Assembly: GCF_029269745.1 (NCBI RefSeq)
Contig: NZ_JARJHT010000002.1
Location: forward strand, 806,001-870,000
DNA: 64,000 nt
Direction: 5' to 3'
Source of the DNA: Polluticoccus soli
Lineage (GTDB): Bacteria > Bacteroidota > Bacteroidia > Chitinophagales > Chitinophagaceae
A program made the position numbers and the translations under genes. The notes beneath the pieces are model-generated. The model searched no databases and was not told the DNA's origin. It saw only the letters and a list, made by a program, of their open reading frames with translations. Shown here in pieces: positions 17,518 through 25,306 of this stretch (the first letter of the stretch is position 1; each line of letters begins with the position of its first letter).

Positions 17518-18102
17518 ATGAGCTTGAGAAGGGATGTACTGAGAGCGATCTACCCTGCGTACCGTTGGATGATGTCTTTTACCGAAAAAGGCGCAATCCA
17601 TACAAATGAAAAAACGGCATCGCCGGGTGAATCATTTTACGCACTTGCAGTACAACTAAATGATGGCACGACACTCCATTTTGATGGCCTCAAAGGCAAA
17701 AAAGTATTGATCATCAACACCGCATCTGACTGTGTTTATACCGACCAGTACGCAGAACTGGAGCCACTTGCAAAAGAGACCAATGACCGGTTGGCGATCA
17801 TTGCATTTCCGTCAAACGATTTTAAGGAGCAGGAAAAAGGAACAGATAAAGAGATCGCGGCTTTTTGCGGCAGCAGGTATCATATCAGCTTTCCCATAGC
17901 GAGCAAGTCGCATGTGGTAGGCAAAGAGCAGAACCGGGTATTTCGCTGGTTAACAGACAGCCAACAAAATGGCTGGAACAACCAGGCACCTGTATGGAAT
18001 TTCAGCAAGTACCTGGTAGACGAACGCGGCTTACTAACGCATTATTTCGGACCTGCAGTTCCACCCGCACATATCAAAAAGCTGGCTTTCCGGGCCGGGT
18101 AA
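17518..18102 (+). CDS. Glutathione peroxidase family protein
   Basis: A 194-residue thiol peroxidase of the glutathione peroxidase fold, which reduces hydroperoxides probably with thioredoxin. The catalytic region reads NTASDCVYTDQY with Cys72 in place of selenocysteine. The FPSNDF segment corresponds to the conserved FPCNQF block but lacks its Cys, and the active-site Trp block appears as VWNFSKYLV. No signal peptide is present; the N-terminal about 35 residues are an extension common in Bacteroidota members. The Cys-to-Ser change in the second block suggests no resolving Cys there. A terminator-like hairpin sits directly upstream. Confidence 0.85.
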   Translation: MSLRRDVLRAIYPAYRWMMSFTEKGAIHTNEKTASPGESFYALAVQLNDGTTLHFDGLKGKKVLIINTASDCVYTDQYAELEPLAKETNDRLAIIAFPSNDFKEQEKGTDKEIAAFCGSRYHISFPIASKSHVVGKEQNRVFRWLTDSQQNGWNNQAPVWNFSKYLVDERGLLTHYFGPAVPPAHIKKLAFRAG

Positions 18103-18123
18103 AACGGCTTACTTTTGCAGACG

Positions 18124-18585
18124 ATGAAGTGGAAGCTGGTTCTTTACGGGATCATTCTGGCAGCGTTAGCTATCGGGCTAAAGCTGGTAGAATACAAATT
18201 CGTGGTGAGAGACCATGCCATAGAGGTATATGGCGGCATTGTAGCGGCGTTGTTTACCATTCTCGGCATCATTGCGGGTCAGAAACTTACCAGGAAGAAA
18301 GAGATAGTTGTGGAAAAGACTGTTCTTGTGCCTACTCCGATGCCTATCGCTGCTGTTACAATTATGGCCACAGACCAGCAACTATCTCTCTTCGGCATCA
18401 GTAAGCGTGAATATGAGATATTGCAACTGATGGCCGAAGGCCTGAGCAACCAGGAGATAGCAGACAGAACTTATGTTTCTCTTAGTACCGTCAAAACGCA
18501 CGTGTCCAACATACTGCTAAAGCTGGATGCCAAACGCAGAACACAGGCCGTTATTAAAGCAAGAGAATTAAACCTGGTAGGATAA
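18124..18585 (+). CDS. Membrane-anchored LuxR-type HTH regulator
   Basis: A 153-residue protein with two N-terminal transmembrane segments (about residues 4-20 and 35-54), a short linker, and a C-terminal LuxR/GerE helix-turn-helix (about residues 88-150: [22 protein letters not shown], with [14 protein letters not shown] as the recognition helix). It has no receiver domain. The ATG at 18124 is used; the TTG three codons earlier is less likely. The gene follows glutathione peroxidase by 21 bp. Downstream VOC and DUF4199 genes carry a shared motif in their promoters (18598 and 19242), making them candidate targets. Membrane anchoring of a LuxR-type domain suggests it senses an envelope signal; that is inference. 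Confidence 0.82.
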   Translation: MKWKLVLYGIILAALAIGLKLVEYKFVVRDHAIEVYGGIVAALFTILGIIAGQKLTRKKEIVVEKTVLVPTPMPIAAVTIMATDQQLSLFGISKREYEILQLMAEGLSNQEIADRTYVSLSTVKTHVSNILLKLDAKRRTQAVIKARELNLVG

Positions 18586-18597
18586 ATCCGACTTTAG

Positions 18598-18625
18598 TTT
18601 TCACAAATCATTCTTAAGTATGAGG
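18598..18625 (+). promoter_or_regulatory. Copy 1 of shared promoter motif upstream of VOC gene
   Basis: A 28-bp element (TTTTCAC, AAATCAT, then AAGTATGAGG) nearly identical to the element at 19242-19270, with about three differences including one indel. It lies directly after the LuxR-type gene and 42 bp before the VOC ATG. The conservation in non-coding DNA suggests a binding site for a regulator, plausibly the adjacent LuxR-type protein. Confidence 0.6.
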
Positions 18626-18667
18626 AGCAACGGAACTGCTTCCTCGACTTTTCAAAAAAGAAAATCT

Positions 18668-19180
18668 ATGAAACGAACCACCAAAATTTTCGGTGCACTT
18701 GCAATGGGTGCTATTGTCGTCGGCTCTTTTGTTGCGGGTTATGCTCTCGGCAATAAAGAAACACGCAAAGCCCCTCACAAGGTCAGGGGAATTGGGGGAA
18801 TATTTTTTAAATGTAAAGATCCCAAAGCACTAAAAGCATGGTATGACAATAACCTTGGCATTACCACCGACAAGTACGGTACCAATTTTGAATGGCGGCA
18901 GGCGGGCGATAGCACAAAGAAGGGCTTTACACTGTGGGCACCTTTCAAAGAAACCACGAAGTATTTTGAAAAGGAATTCATGATCAACTACCGCGTAGGC
19001 AATATGGACTTGCTGCTGGCCGAGCTGAAGCAAAAGAATATTTTACCGATAGATACTATACAAGCCGATACCTACGGCAAATTTGTACACATTATGGATC
19101 CCGAAGGAAACCGGATTGAACTTTGGGAACCCAACGATGAGGAATATGACAAAATCGGCAGCGGTATTACCGTGTATTAA
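18668..19180 (+). CDS. Membrane-anchored VOC (glyoxalase/dioxygenase-fold) protein
   Basis: A 170-residue protein with an N-terminal transmembrane or uncleaved signal segment (about residues 8-28, GALAMGAIVVGSFVAGYALG), followed by a VOC domain. Visible VOC features are GIGGIFFKCKDPKALKAWY near the start of the domain and the metal-site strand HIMDPEGNRIELWEP near the end, with Glu in IELWE as a likely ligand. The ATG at 18668 is chosen because the in-frame start at 18620 lies inside the conserved upstream motif. VOC proteins are usually cytosolic, so the anchor is unusual. The substrate is unknown. It is probably coregulated with the DUF4199 gene at 19322. Confidence 0.8.
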   Translation: MKRTTKIFGALAMGAIVVGSFVAGYALGNKETRKAPHKVRGIGGIFFKCKDPKALKAWYDNNLGITTDKYGTNFEWRQAGDSTKKGFTLWAPFKETTKYFEKEFMINYRVGNMDLLLAELKQKNILPIDTIQADTYGKFVHIMDPEGNRIELWEPNDEEYDKIGSGITVY

Positions 19181-19241
19181 TGGAAAAATCCTTTAGGTCC
19201 AATCAACAAAATTCTCCCACTTTGGGCGGAAAAAGGCTCTA

Positions 19242-19270
19242 TTTTCACTAAATCATCCTAAAGTATGAGG
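19242..19270 (+). promoter_or_regulatory. Copy 2 of shared promoter motif upstream of DUF4199 gene
   Basis: A 29-bp element ending CCTAAAGTATGAGG that closely matches the copy at 18598. It sits 24 bp before a TATTTGC -7-like box and 51 bp before the DUF4199 ATG, the usual position for an activator site. Confidence 0.6.
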
Positions 19271-19293
19271 TCTTTCCGCTAGTCAGCCCCCCA

Positions 19294-19300
19294 TATTTGC
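19294..19300 (+). promoter_or_regulatory. Candidate -7 box for DUF4199 gene
   Basis: TATTTGC, close to the Bacteroidota -7 consensus, 21 bp before the ATG and directly downstream of the shared motif. Confidence 0.45.
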
Positions 19301-19321
19301 ACAAAAAAGAAAACAAAGCTT

Positions 19322-19864
19322 ATGAACCGTATTATTAGAACGTATGGTTTGATCTCGGGCGCGATCTGTATTGTCATGTTTACCCTCACCGCTATTTTCT
19401 GGAAAGAGATCGGCTGGGAAAGGAGCATGGCCGTTGGCTATGCCACCATGATATTGTCGCTGGGCGTGATATTCTTTGCCGTGCTGTCTTACAAGAACAA
19501 CGTAGGTAATGGCTATGTGAGTTTTGGACGGGCATTTAAGATCGGCTTATGGGTGACTGTTATCTCAAGCCTGTTTTATACCCTTGCCTGGCTGGTGATC
19601 TATTACAATACTGAGCCCAACATAATGGATCAGTACTATATTCATTCAGTAGAAAAGATGAAAGCCTCGGGGGCCAGTGAAGCGCAGTTAGCAGAAGCAG
19701 CTAAAAACAGGGAATGGGGCATGAAGATATTTCAGAACCCCGTGACGAATTTTCTTTGGGTGTTCTTTTTCGAACCATTCCCGATAGGACTGATCATATC
19801 GCTTATCACAGCATTGCTATTGAGATCAAAAAAGAAGCCAGCCGACCTGGCGACCAACGCATAA
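19322..19864 (+). CDS. DUF4199 integral membrane protein
   Basis: A 180-residue membrane protein with about four hydrophobic spans: about residues 8-27, 39-58, 75-95 and 146-167. It has a polar, helical loop in between (MDQYYIHSVEKMKASGASEAQL). This pattern, including the GRAFKIGLWVTVISS span after a YVSFGRA block, matches the DUF4199 family common in Bacteroidota. The C-terminus is basic. Function is unknown. Its promoter contains the motif shared with the VOC gene, so the two are probably regulated together. A bidirectional terminator follows. Confidence 0.85.
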   Translation: MNRIIRTYGLISGAICIVMFTLTAIFWKEIGWERSMAVGYATMILSLGVIFFAVLSYKNNVGNGYVSFGRAFKIGLWVTVISSLFYTLAWLVIYYNTEPNIMDQYYIHSVEKMKASGASEAQLAEAAKNREWGMKIFQNPVTNFLWVFFFEPFPIGLIISLITALLLRSKKKPADLATNA

Positions 19865-19900
19865 AAAAGATAGCCCCGTATTTTACGGGGCTATCTTTTT
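19863..19900. terminator. Bidirectional terminator
   Basis: Arms AAAGATAGCCCCGTA and TACGGGGCTATCTTT with a short TTT loop and flanking A/T tracts. It separates the convergent DUF4199 and phosphodiesterase genes. Confidence 0.9.
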
Positions 19901-20382
19901 CCTAGTTCTATTACCTCGCAGTCTTTGATTCGGTCGCCGTCAATAGCAAACCTAACAAGCGTACGTACCTTGTGCCAGCCATGTTTACCGGCCGCACCGG
20001 GGTTCATGTGCAGGCATTTTATCTTTTCATCGTAAATGATCTTCAGGATGTGCGAGTGTCCAGAGATAAATAGCTTTGGCGGATCGGTGTACAATTCATT
20101 CTTAATCGAAGGCGCATATCTACCCGGATAACCTCCAATGTGGATCATCATCACGTCCACATCCTCACATTTCCACCGGAGTTTTTCAGGATACTCGCTA
20201 CGAATATCGTAGCCGTCTATGTTACCGTAAACACATCTCAATGGCTTAAAGGCCTTGAGTGGAGCTACTACGTCTGGTCCGAAATCACCGCCATGCCATA
20301 TCTCGTCACAGTTTTCGAAATGTCGAAATACGGCGTCGTCAAGGTACCCATGTGTATCGGAAATAAGCCCGATGCGTGTCAT
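19891..20382 (-). CDS. YfcE/MJ0936-type metallophosphoesterase
   Basis: A 163-residue calcineurin-fold phosphoesterase. All metal-site motifs are present: DTHG near the start (SDTHGYL), GGDFG, GNIDG, and GHSH with a following NPGAAG. No signal is present, so it is cytoplasmic. Members hydrolyse simple phosphodiesters or cyclic nucleotides; the natural substrate is not known. The ATG overlaps the gldA stop by one base (TAATG-type junction), so translation is coupled to gldA. Whether that is functional or simple gene packing is unclear. Confidence 0.88.
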   Translation of the reverse strand: MTRIGLISDTHGYLDDAVFRHFENCDEIWHGGDFGPDVVAPLKAFKPLRCVYGNIDGYDIRSEYPEKLRWKCEDVDVMMIHIGGYPGRYAPSIKNELYTDPPKLFISGHSHILKIIYDEKIKCLHMNPGAAGKHGWHKVRTLVRFAIDGDRIKDCEVIELGKR

Positions 20383-21296
20383 TAAGACTGTTTGGTAAGT
20401 GTACGGAACACTTCTTCAAGCGATTGCGTTTCGGCCTGCATTGAGCTGATATTGATATCATGCGTCAGTGCCATTTGCATCACTTCTTTACGCAATTCAT
20501 CAGGCTTGTTTGTATACAGTTTCCAGCTATTCTGCCCCTGGCTTTCGTAGCGGGTTACATGCTTCAGTTGTTTGAAGAGCTGTTCGTCTACCTTCGATTC
20601 GAAAGAAACCAGGAGTGCAGCTTGTTTAGTATTCCCTTGTTGAAGCTTATCGATAGTATCGTCCGCAACTATCTTACCATTGCTAATGATAATTACACGG
20701 CTACACATGGCTTCCACTTCCTGCATGATGTGGGTTGATAACAACACCGTTTTTTCTCTACCTATGCGAATGATCAGGTCGCGAATTTCCGCCAGCTGGT
20801 TAGGATCAAGACCTGAGGTAGGTTCGTCAAGGATCAACACTTCAGGATCGTGCAGCATAGCCTGGGCCAAACCCACCCTTTGCTTATAACCTTTTGAAAG
20901 CATTCCTATCTTTTTATGAGCTTCCTTGCCCAGGCCGGTAAGGACGATCATTTCTTCTATCCTCTCTTTGGTATTCTTGCCCAACTGGTGAATGCCCGCG
21001 CTGAACTCCAGGTATTCGCGCACATACATGTCATGATACAAAGGATTCGCTTCCGGCAGATACCCTACCCGCTTGCGCACATCCATTGGCTGCTTTTCGA
21101 TATCGAAACCACAAACCTGGGCAGAACCCGAGGTAGGTGGCAAATAACCGGTGATCATTTTCATCGTAGTAGACTTACCGGCACCATTAGGACCAAGAAA
21201 ACCTACAATTTCACCTTTTTTAAGCTCGAAAGAAATACCGTCGACCGCCCTTTGTGTACCGTAAACCTTAGTAAGCGAAGAAACCTTGATTGACAT
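20382..21296 (-). CDS. gldA: GldA-type ABC transporter ATP-binding protein
   Basis: A 304-residue ABC ATPase. Walker A GPNGAGKST (about residues 35-43), the LSKGYKQRVGLAQAM signature, LILDEPTSGLDPNQ (Walker B) and the STHIMQE switch His are visible. The N-terminus (MSIKVSSLTKVYGTQRAVDGISF) and C-terminal about 80 residues match GldA, which works with GldF/GldG in gliding bacteria. No gldF or gldG lies in this window, so partners must be elsewhere. ABC membership is certain; the GldA assignment is strong by whole-length resemblance. Whether this organism glides is not shown. Confidence 0.85.
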   Translation of the reverse strand: MSIKVSSLTKVYGTQRAVDGISFELKKGEIVGFLGPNGAGKSTTMKMITGYLPPTSGSAQVCGFDIEKQPMDVRKRVGYLPEANPLYHDMYVREYLEFSAGIHQLGKNTKERIEEMIVLTGLGKEAHKKIGMLSKGYKQRVGLAQAMLHDPEVLILDEPTSGLDPNQLAEIRDLIIRIGREKTVLLSTHIMQEVEAMCSRVIIISNGKIVADDTIDKLQQGNTKQAALLVSFESKVDEQLFKQLKHVTRYESQGQNSWKLYTNKPDELRKEVMQMALTHDINISSMQAETQSLEEVFRTLTKQS

Positions 21297-21342
21297 GCAG
21301 CAAAACTAATGAAATGAACGTGTTTTTTAGTTGTATAAAATG

Positions 21343-21370
21343 TAAAAAGCCGGGCTACAGCCCGGCTTTT
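21343..21370. terminator. Hairpin terminator
   Basis: AAAAAGCCGGGC and GCCCGGCTTTT arms with a short TACA loop. It ends the upstream minus-strand EGF lipoprotein transcript and could be read on either strand. Confidence 0.85.
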
Positions 21371-21387
21371 ACTTCAGAAAATATCAT

Positions 21388-21873
21388 TTAAGGCCTGTTG
21401 CCTACAAAAGTGCATTCCTTGTTCTCGTTCTTCACTGTTTCATCAAACTCAACAGAAATTTTCTTTATATCAAGCACCAGGTGGCCAACGCGAACGTTAG
21501 CAGTATCGTGCAGCTGCACGCTGTTGCCTTCGATTGTACCAATGTATTTAGCGCCCGGCCTGCTTTTTAAGGTCAGGTAGATCACGTTGGGATTCTTTTC
21601 TATGTTTATTGCAGCAGAATCCGCTACAGGCAGCATGGTTGAGCTGCAGGTTGTGTTTCCAAAATAGCTACCTAAAAACCTATCGGTAGCGGGACTTTGA
21701 CATTCAGCGCCTTCGTAGCCCGTAGGGCATTGGCAGAAGCCATTAACGCAGGGTGCTTCATTTTTACATTTAAGCGTAAGGCAGCTATCCCTGTCACAAG
21801 CAGATTGAACGACGATTGTGCAGATTCCAAAAAAAGCCAGAGCTGTTACCAGTGTGTGTTTCCAAAGCTTCAT
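21388..21873 (-). CDS. Lipoprotein with EGF-like domain
   Basis: A 161-residue predicted lipoprotein. The hydrophobic N-terminus ends in VQSAC (Cys26), a lipobox-like site. It is followed by six Cys residues spaced as in an EGF-like module (CLTLKCKNEAPC then CQCPTGYEGAEC, residues 31-58). The rest is beta-rich (KNPNVIYLTLKSRPGA). EGF-like modules are uncommon in small bacterial lipoproteins but recur in Bacteroidota surface proteins. It lies 54 bp downstream of thiL on the same strand, with its own terminator after it. Function is unknown; a surface-adhesion role would be speculation. Confidence 0.75.
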   Translation of the reverse strand: MKLWKHTLVTALAFFGICTIVVQSACDRDSCLTLKCKNEAPCVNGFCQCPTGYEGAECQSPATDRFLGSYFGNTTCSSTMLPVADSAAINIEKNPNVIYLTLKSRPGAKYIGTIEGNSVQLHDTANVRVGHLVLDIKKISVEFDETVKNENKECTFVGNRP

Positions 21874-21927
21874 GCTATGCGATTATTGCCCTAAAATACA
21901 AAAAATATTGAGCTTGTAAAGGGTTGA

Positions 21928-22971
21928 CTAGTTTTTTTCGCCATCAAATGCATTCCAGCCCTGGGCTGTGAGTTTATGTTTGTTGCCACCTTTGGTCACA
22001 AGGAATGTCTCTTCTGAAGCTTCAGTTATATATCCAATGACGCTGATATGGCTGTTGCCTGATATCTTTTCATGGTCGGCCTGGCTTATCGTGAAAAGCA
22101 ATTCGTAGTCTTCGCCACCACTGAGTGCGCAGGTTGTTGGATCAATGTTGAACTCAAGCGCCATCTCCTTTGTATCGGCATGTATGGGTATTTTTTCTTC
22201 ATAAAGCATGCAGCCCATTTGGCTCTTACGGCAAATGTGCAGCAGTTCTGAACTCAGGCCATCACTAACATCTATCATACTTGTAGGAACGATCTCATTC
22301 TCGCGCAGCCATTCTACTATATCCACACGTGGTTCTGGTTTCAGGATGCGGCCAACATTGTAAGCACGGTTTTGCAACGAAGGCTGTACCCCCGGGCTCT
22401 CGAGGAAGATGCGTTTTTCGCGTTCCAGCAGCTGCAGGCCTGTATATGCGGCCCCCAGATCGCCAGATACACATATCAGGTCGCCTTTTTTCGCGCCGGC
22501 GCGTGTTACGTATTTGTCAGGGGCTACTTCGCCAATCGCCGTCACGCTGATGACAAAACCCCTCTGCGAGCTACAGGTATCGCCTCCTATCAAGTCGACA
22601 TGATACTTTTCACAGGCTGCATAAATCCCTTCATAAAACTCACCTAATGCTTCAACTGAGAACCGATTAGAGATTCCAATATTGACCGTGATATGCGTCG
22701 GCGTAGCATACATCGCACAGATATCCGACAAGTTGACGGCAACGGCTTTGTATCCCAGGTGTTTCAAAGGCGTGTACATCAGGTCGAAGTGTACACCTTC
22801 TAAAAGCATATCCGAAGTGATCACTGTTTGCCTGCCGAATTGGTCAATAACTGCAGCATCATCGCCTACGCTTAGCAGTGTACCAGCCTGCACTGTTTCG
22901 TTGTTCTGTGTCAAATGATCTATTAAGCCGAATTCTCCCAAACTGGCTATTTCTGTACGTTGCCCGTCCAT
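21928..22971 (-). CDS. thiL: Thiamine-monophosphate kinase
   Basis: ThiL phosphorylates thiamine monophosphate to thiamine diphosphate with ATP, the last step of the cofactor pathway. The 347-residue protein starts with the family block LGEFGLIDHLTQ. It contains the Mg-binding GDDAAVI loop near residue 37, VNLSDICAM and IGGDTCSS segments, and VSGDLGAAY. Length is normal. It follows the inositol monophosphatase-like gene by 3 bp, so it is in the same operon as suhB and probably tolC. No other thiamine genes or TPP riboswitch are visible nearby, so the gene is separated from the rest of the pathway. Confidence 0.92.
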   Translation of the reverse strand: MDGQRTEIASLGEFGLIDHLTQNNETVQAGTLLSVGDDAAVIDQFGRQTVITSDMLLEGVHFDLMYTPLKHLGYKAVAVNLSDICAMYATPTHITVNIGISNRFSVEALGEFYEGIYAACEKYHVDLIGGDTCSSQRGFVISVTAIGEVAPDKYVTRAGAKKGDLICVSGDLGAAYTGLQLLEREKRIFLESPGVQPSLQNRAYNVGRILKPEPRVDIVEWLRENEIVPTSMIDVSDGLSSELLHICRKSQMGCMLYEEKIPIHADTKEMALEFNIDPTTCALSGGEDYELLFTISQADHEKISGNSHISVIGYITEASEETFLVTKGGNKHKLTAQGWNAFDGEKN

Positions 22972-22974
22972 TCT

Positions 22975-23772
22975 TTATATTGTTTTTTCTATACCGTTTT
23001 TGTGTAAAATTAGTCGTAGCATTTCATCATGTATGTGGCCGTTGGTGGCCAGTGTTTCCTTGTCGAACACGCTGAAAGCATTCCCCGCAAAGTTAGTGAC
23101 ACGTCCGCCTGCTTCCTGCACTATGAGGTAGCCGGCTGCAACATCCCATGGACTAAGATTGTATTCCCAAAAACCATCAAACCTGCCACAAGCCACCCAA
23201 CAAAGATCTATAGCGGCCGAACCCAAACGCCTCACAGGAAGACCCTCCAGTATAAAACGCTCAAATACTTTTATCGGGTGTTCCGTAGTATTGGGCCATT
23301 TATAGGGAAACCCTGTAACGAGGCAAGCCCTTCTAAAGTCCTTTTTAGCGGATACTGATATAGGCACACCATTGAGCGTAGCACCCTGCCCTTTTTCAGC
23401 AAAGAACAGTTCATTCATCATAGGATTGTAGACGGCCCCGAGCACCAGTTCATTATTATGCAACAGGCCAATGCTTACACAGCAAATAGGTATGCCGTGT
23501 GCAAAGTTCACAGTACCATCAATTGGGTCAATGATCCATTGATAAGGTGAATCCTGCAGCTTTTCGCCAGTTTCCTCACTGATAATGCTATGGGATGGAA
23601 AATGCCTGAGGATAATTTCGATGATCTTTTCCTCGGCTCGCTTATCCACTTCGGTTACCAGGTTATTGATGCCTTCTTTATTTTCTATGGTAAAACTACC
23701 CTGGAAATAGGCCTGTATGATCTTGCCTGCTTCTCTTGTAGCTAGCATCAATACTTCTTTCAGTTCATTCAT
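22975..23772 (-). CDS. Inositol monophosphatase family protein (SuhB-like)
   Basis: A 265-residue Mg-dependent phosphatase of the inositol monophosphatase superfamily. Motifs are SEETGE (Glu66/Glu67), IDPIDGTVNF (Asp82, Asp85) and the C-terminal WDVAAGYLIVQEAGG. No signal peptide is seen, so it is cytoplasmic. In bacteria members act on inositol or related sugar monophosphates, and SuhB also affects transcription; the substrate here is not known. The gene lies 6 bp after tolC and 3 bp before thiL on the same strand. The family call is firm, the exact role is not. Confidence 0.9.
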   Translation of the reverse strand: MNELKEVLMLATREAGKIIQAYFQGSFTIENKEGINNLVTEVDKRAEEKIIEIILRHFPSHSIISEETGEKLQDSPYQWIIDPIDGTVNFAHGIPICCVSIGLLHNNELVLGAVYNPMMNELFFAEKGQGATLNGVPISVSAKKDFRRACLVTGFPYKWPNTTEHPIKVFERFILEGLPVRRLGSAAIDLCWVACGRFDGFWEYNLSPWDVAAGYLIVQEAGGRVTNFAGNAFSVFDKETLATNGHIHDEMLRLILHKNGIEKTI

Positions 23773-23778
23773 CGTGAA

Positions 23779-25221
23779 TCAAAGTTTAAGTTCTTTGCCC
23801 AAATAATAGTCAATTACCTTCATCTTAAATATCAGTTCGTATTTGGTGCTGGCGAACCTTGATGCAGAAGCGTAGAGTGAATTCTGCACTGTCAAATAGT
23901 CTACAGTATTTGTGAGGCCAATATCGTAGCGTTTTTGAGCAAAATCAAATGCACGCTTTGCTGCATCGAAGGCACGAAGAGCTGCGTAATATTTTTGCAA
24001 AGCATTGCGGGCATCATTGTACGCTCTATATACATCCTGTTTCAGCTTCAGCTCAGCCTGGTATTTATTAAGCTGCTCTGAAAGCACATTGATGCGTGAT
24101 TGCCTCAGGCCGTATTGCCCTTGCCACGCATTGAATATGGGCACACTAAGCGTGAGCGCCACAGTTTGGCGAAAGTTATTATCAAACTGCGTAACCAGTC
24201 TTGTGGTAGTAGTAGAAAAGGTGGGTGAGCTTTGAAATATCTGGTATTGGGTATTATTTAGGGCATCGTAAGCATACGCACCTGTCACAGGTGCCAGTGT
24301 GGCCCCTGTAACCTTTACATCTCTAACGGTAGTAGAATAATTGGTCCCAGCCTGTGCACTGAGCGCGACTGTAGGCCATAACGCCCCCCAGGCAGAAGAA
24401 CGATTTTTTTCTGCAGCGGCAAGTCGCAGCTGCCTGCTGCGAATAACGCCGAGATGCCTAGTTGCTTCATCATAGATTTCTTCTGGCGTTAGTGTAAGGA
24501 GCATTTTTTCGTCTGCCACGGTGACTTGTGGTATTTCGGGGCCGTAGGGAGTAGCAAAGTCAAGGTTAAGCAGGGCTTTAATATCAAGAATTGCAGATGT
24601 ATAGTCAGCCATCGCAGTGATGAGATTTGCACTGTCACTCGCCAGCTGAGATTCCATTTGAGCAACGTCCAGCTCCGGAACTCTGCCTGCATCGGCAAAC
24701 TTGCGTGTCTGCTCCAGTCGTGCTTTAGACAACTCTACTTGCTTTTCGCTCACGGTCACCTGCTCTTGTGCCAGCAACGCTCGCAAGTAGCCTGTAGCTA
24801 CATTTAGCGATACATCGTCTTTCAGTTGGTCAAGTTCGGCCCCTGCAGCATCAAGGCGTAGTTTATTACCTACTATAGTATACCTTTTCTGAAACCAGCC
24901 AAACAAGAGCACATCAGCATTGCCACTGGTACCTGTAAAATCGTAACTGTCGCCGCTCACAAATTGGTTAGTTGTGGGATCTACGGAGCGTCCAAAGCTG
25001 CGGCCATAGTTACCAGAAACATTCAAATTAGGCAGTTGTGAAAGGCGGCTCTGCTGTAGCGTCAGTTTAGCCAATCTTTCGTTCAGTACATTTTGTTGTA
25101 TAGAGATATTGTGCTCCAATGCATATTTTACTGACTGTTGCAAGGACCACGTATCCTGGGCTGGTGCGCTTTGACAGAGAGCGGTGAACAATAAAACGGC
25201 GACGAAGAACGGGTGGCGCAT
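23779..25221 (-). CDS. TolC-family outer-membrane efflux protein
   Basis: A 480-residue exported outer-membrane channel. A signal peptide (MRHPFFVAVLLFTALCQS) is followed by the TolC/OEP pattern of two long coiled-coil segments with helical repeats (KARLEQTRKFADAGRVPELDVAQME and NALQKYYAALRAFDAAKRAFDFAQKRY). The end YDIGLTNTVDYLTVQNSL matches the family. The ATG at 25221 is preferred over a TTG six codons earlier. No periplasmic adaptor or RND pump is adjacent, so its partner must lie elsewhere. It is followed after 6 bp by suhB and thiL in one run. A terminator-like hairpin ends directly at its start codon (see 25227). Confidence 0.9.
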   Translation of the reverse strand: MRHPFFVAVLLFTALCQSAPAQDTWSLQQSVKYALEHNISIQQNVLNERLAKLTLQQSRLSQLPNLNVSGNYGRSFGRSVDPTTNQFVSGDSYDFTGTSGNADVLLFGWFQKRYTIVGNKLRLDAAGAELDQLKDDVSLNVATGYLRALLAQEQVTVSEKQVELSKARLEQTRKFADAGRVPELDVAQMESQLASDSANLITAMADYTSAILDIKALLNLDFATPYGPEIPQVTVADEKMLLTLTPEEIYDEATRHLGVIRSRQLRLAAAEKNRSSAWGALWPTVALSAQAGTNYSTTVRDVKVTGATLAPVTGAYAYDALNNTQYQIFQSSPTFSTTTTRLVTQFDNNFRQTVALTLSVPIFNAWQGQYGLRQSRINVLSEQLNKYQAELKLKQDVYRAYNDARNALQKYYAALRAFDAAKRAFDFAQKRYDIGLTNTVDYLTVQNSLYASASRFASTKYELIFKMKVIDYYLGKELKL

Positions 25222-25253
25222 AAAACAAAAATAGCTCAAAATTCATGAGCTAT
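25222..25253 (-). terminator. Hairpin with U-run abutting the tolC start
   Basis: On the minus strand, arms ATAGCTCA and TGAGCTAT surround a 7-base loop and are followed by TTTTGTTTT, directly before the ATG at 25221. It would terminate transcripts of the gene at 25307-25795, or attenuate tolC transcripts started at the box at 25255. Confidence 0.55.
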
Positions 25254-25254
25254 T

Positions 25255-25262
25255 CAAATATG
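25255..25262 (-). promoter_or_regulatory. Candidate -7 box for tolC
   Basis: Minus-strand CATATTTG, close to TAnnTTTG, about 34 bp before the tolC ATG and upstream of the hairpin. If used, the hairpin would lie in the leader. Confidence 0.3.
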
Positions 25263-25306
25263 CTGAAGTTGCAAACCCTGTCCGTAGCCAGAAACAGAAA
25301 CCGGCT

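Noticed and set aside
18620-18667. Earlier ATG for the VOC gene
   Set aside because: The ATG lies inside the conserved regulatory motif and adds an unrelated polar stretch before the membrane segment.
22975-23772. Calling the inositol phosphatase-like gene cysQ
   Set aside because: Sequence motifs fit the general family; specificity for adenosine 3',5'-bisphosphate is not supported.
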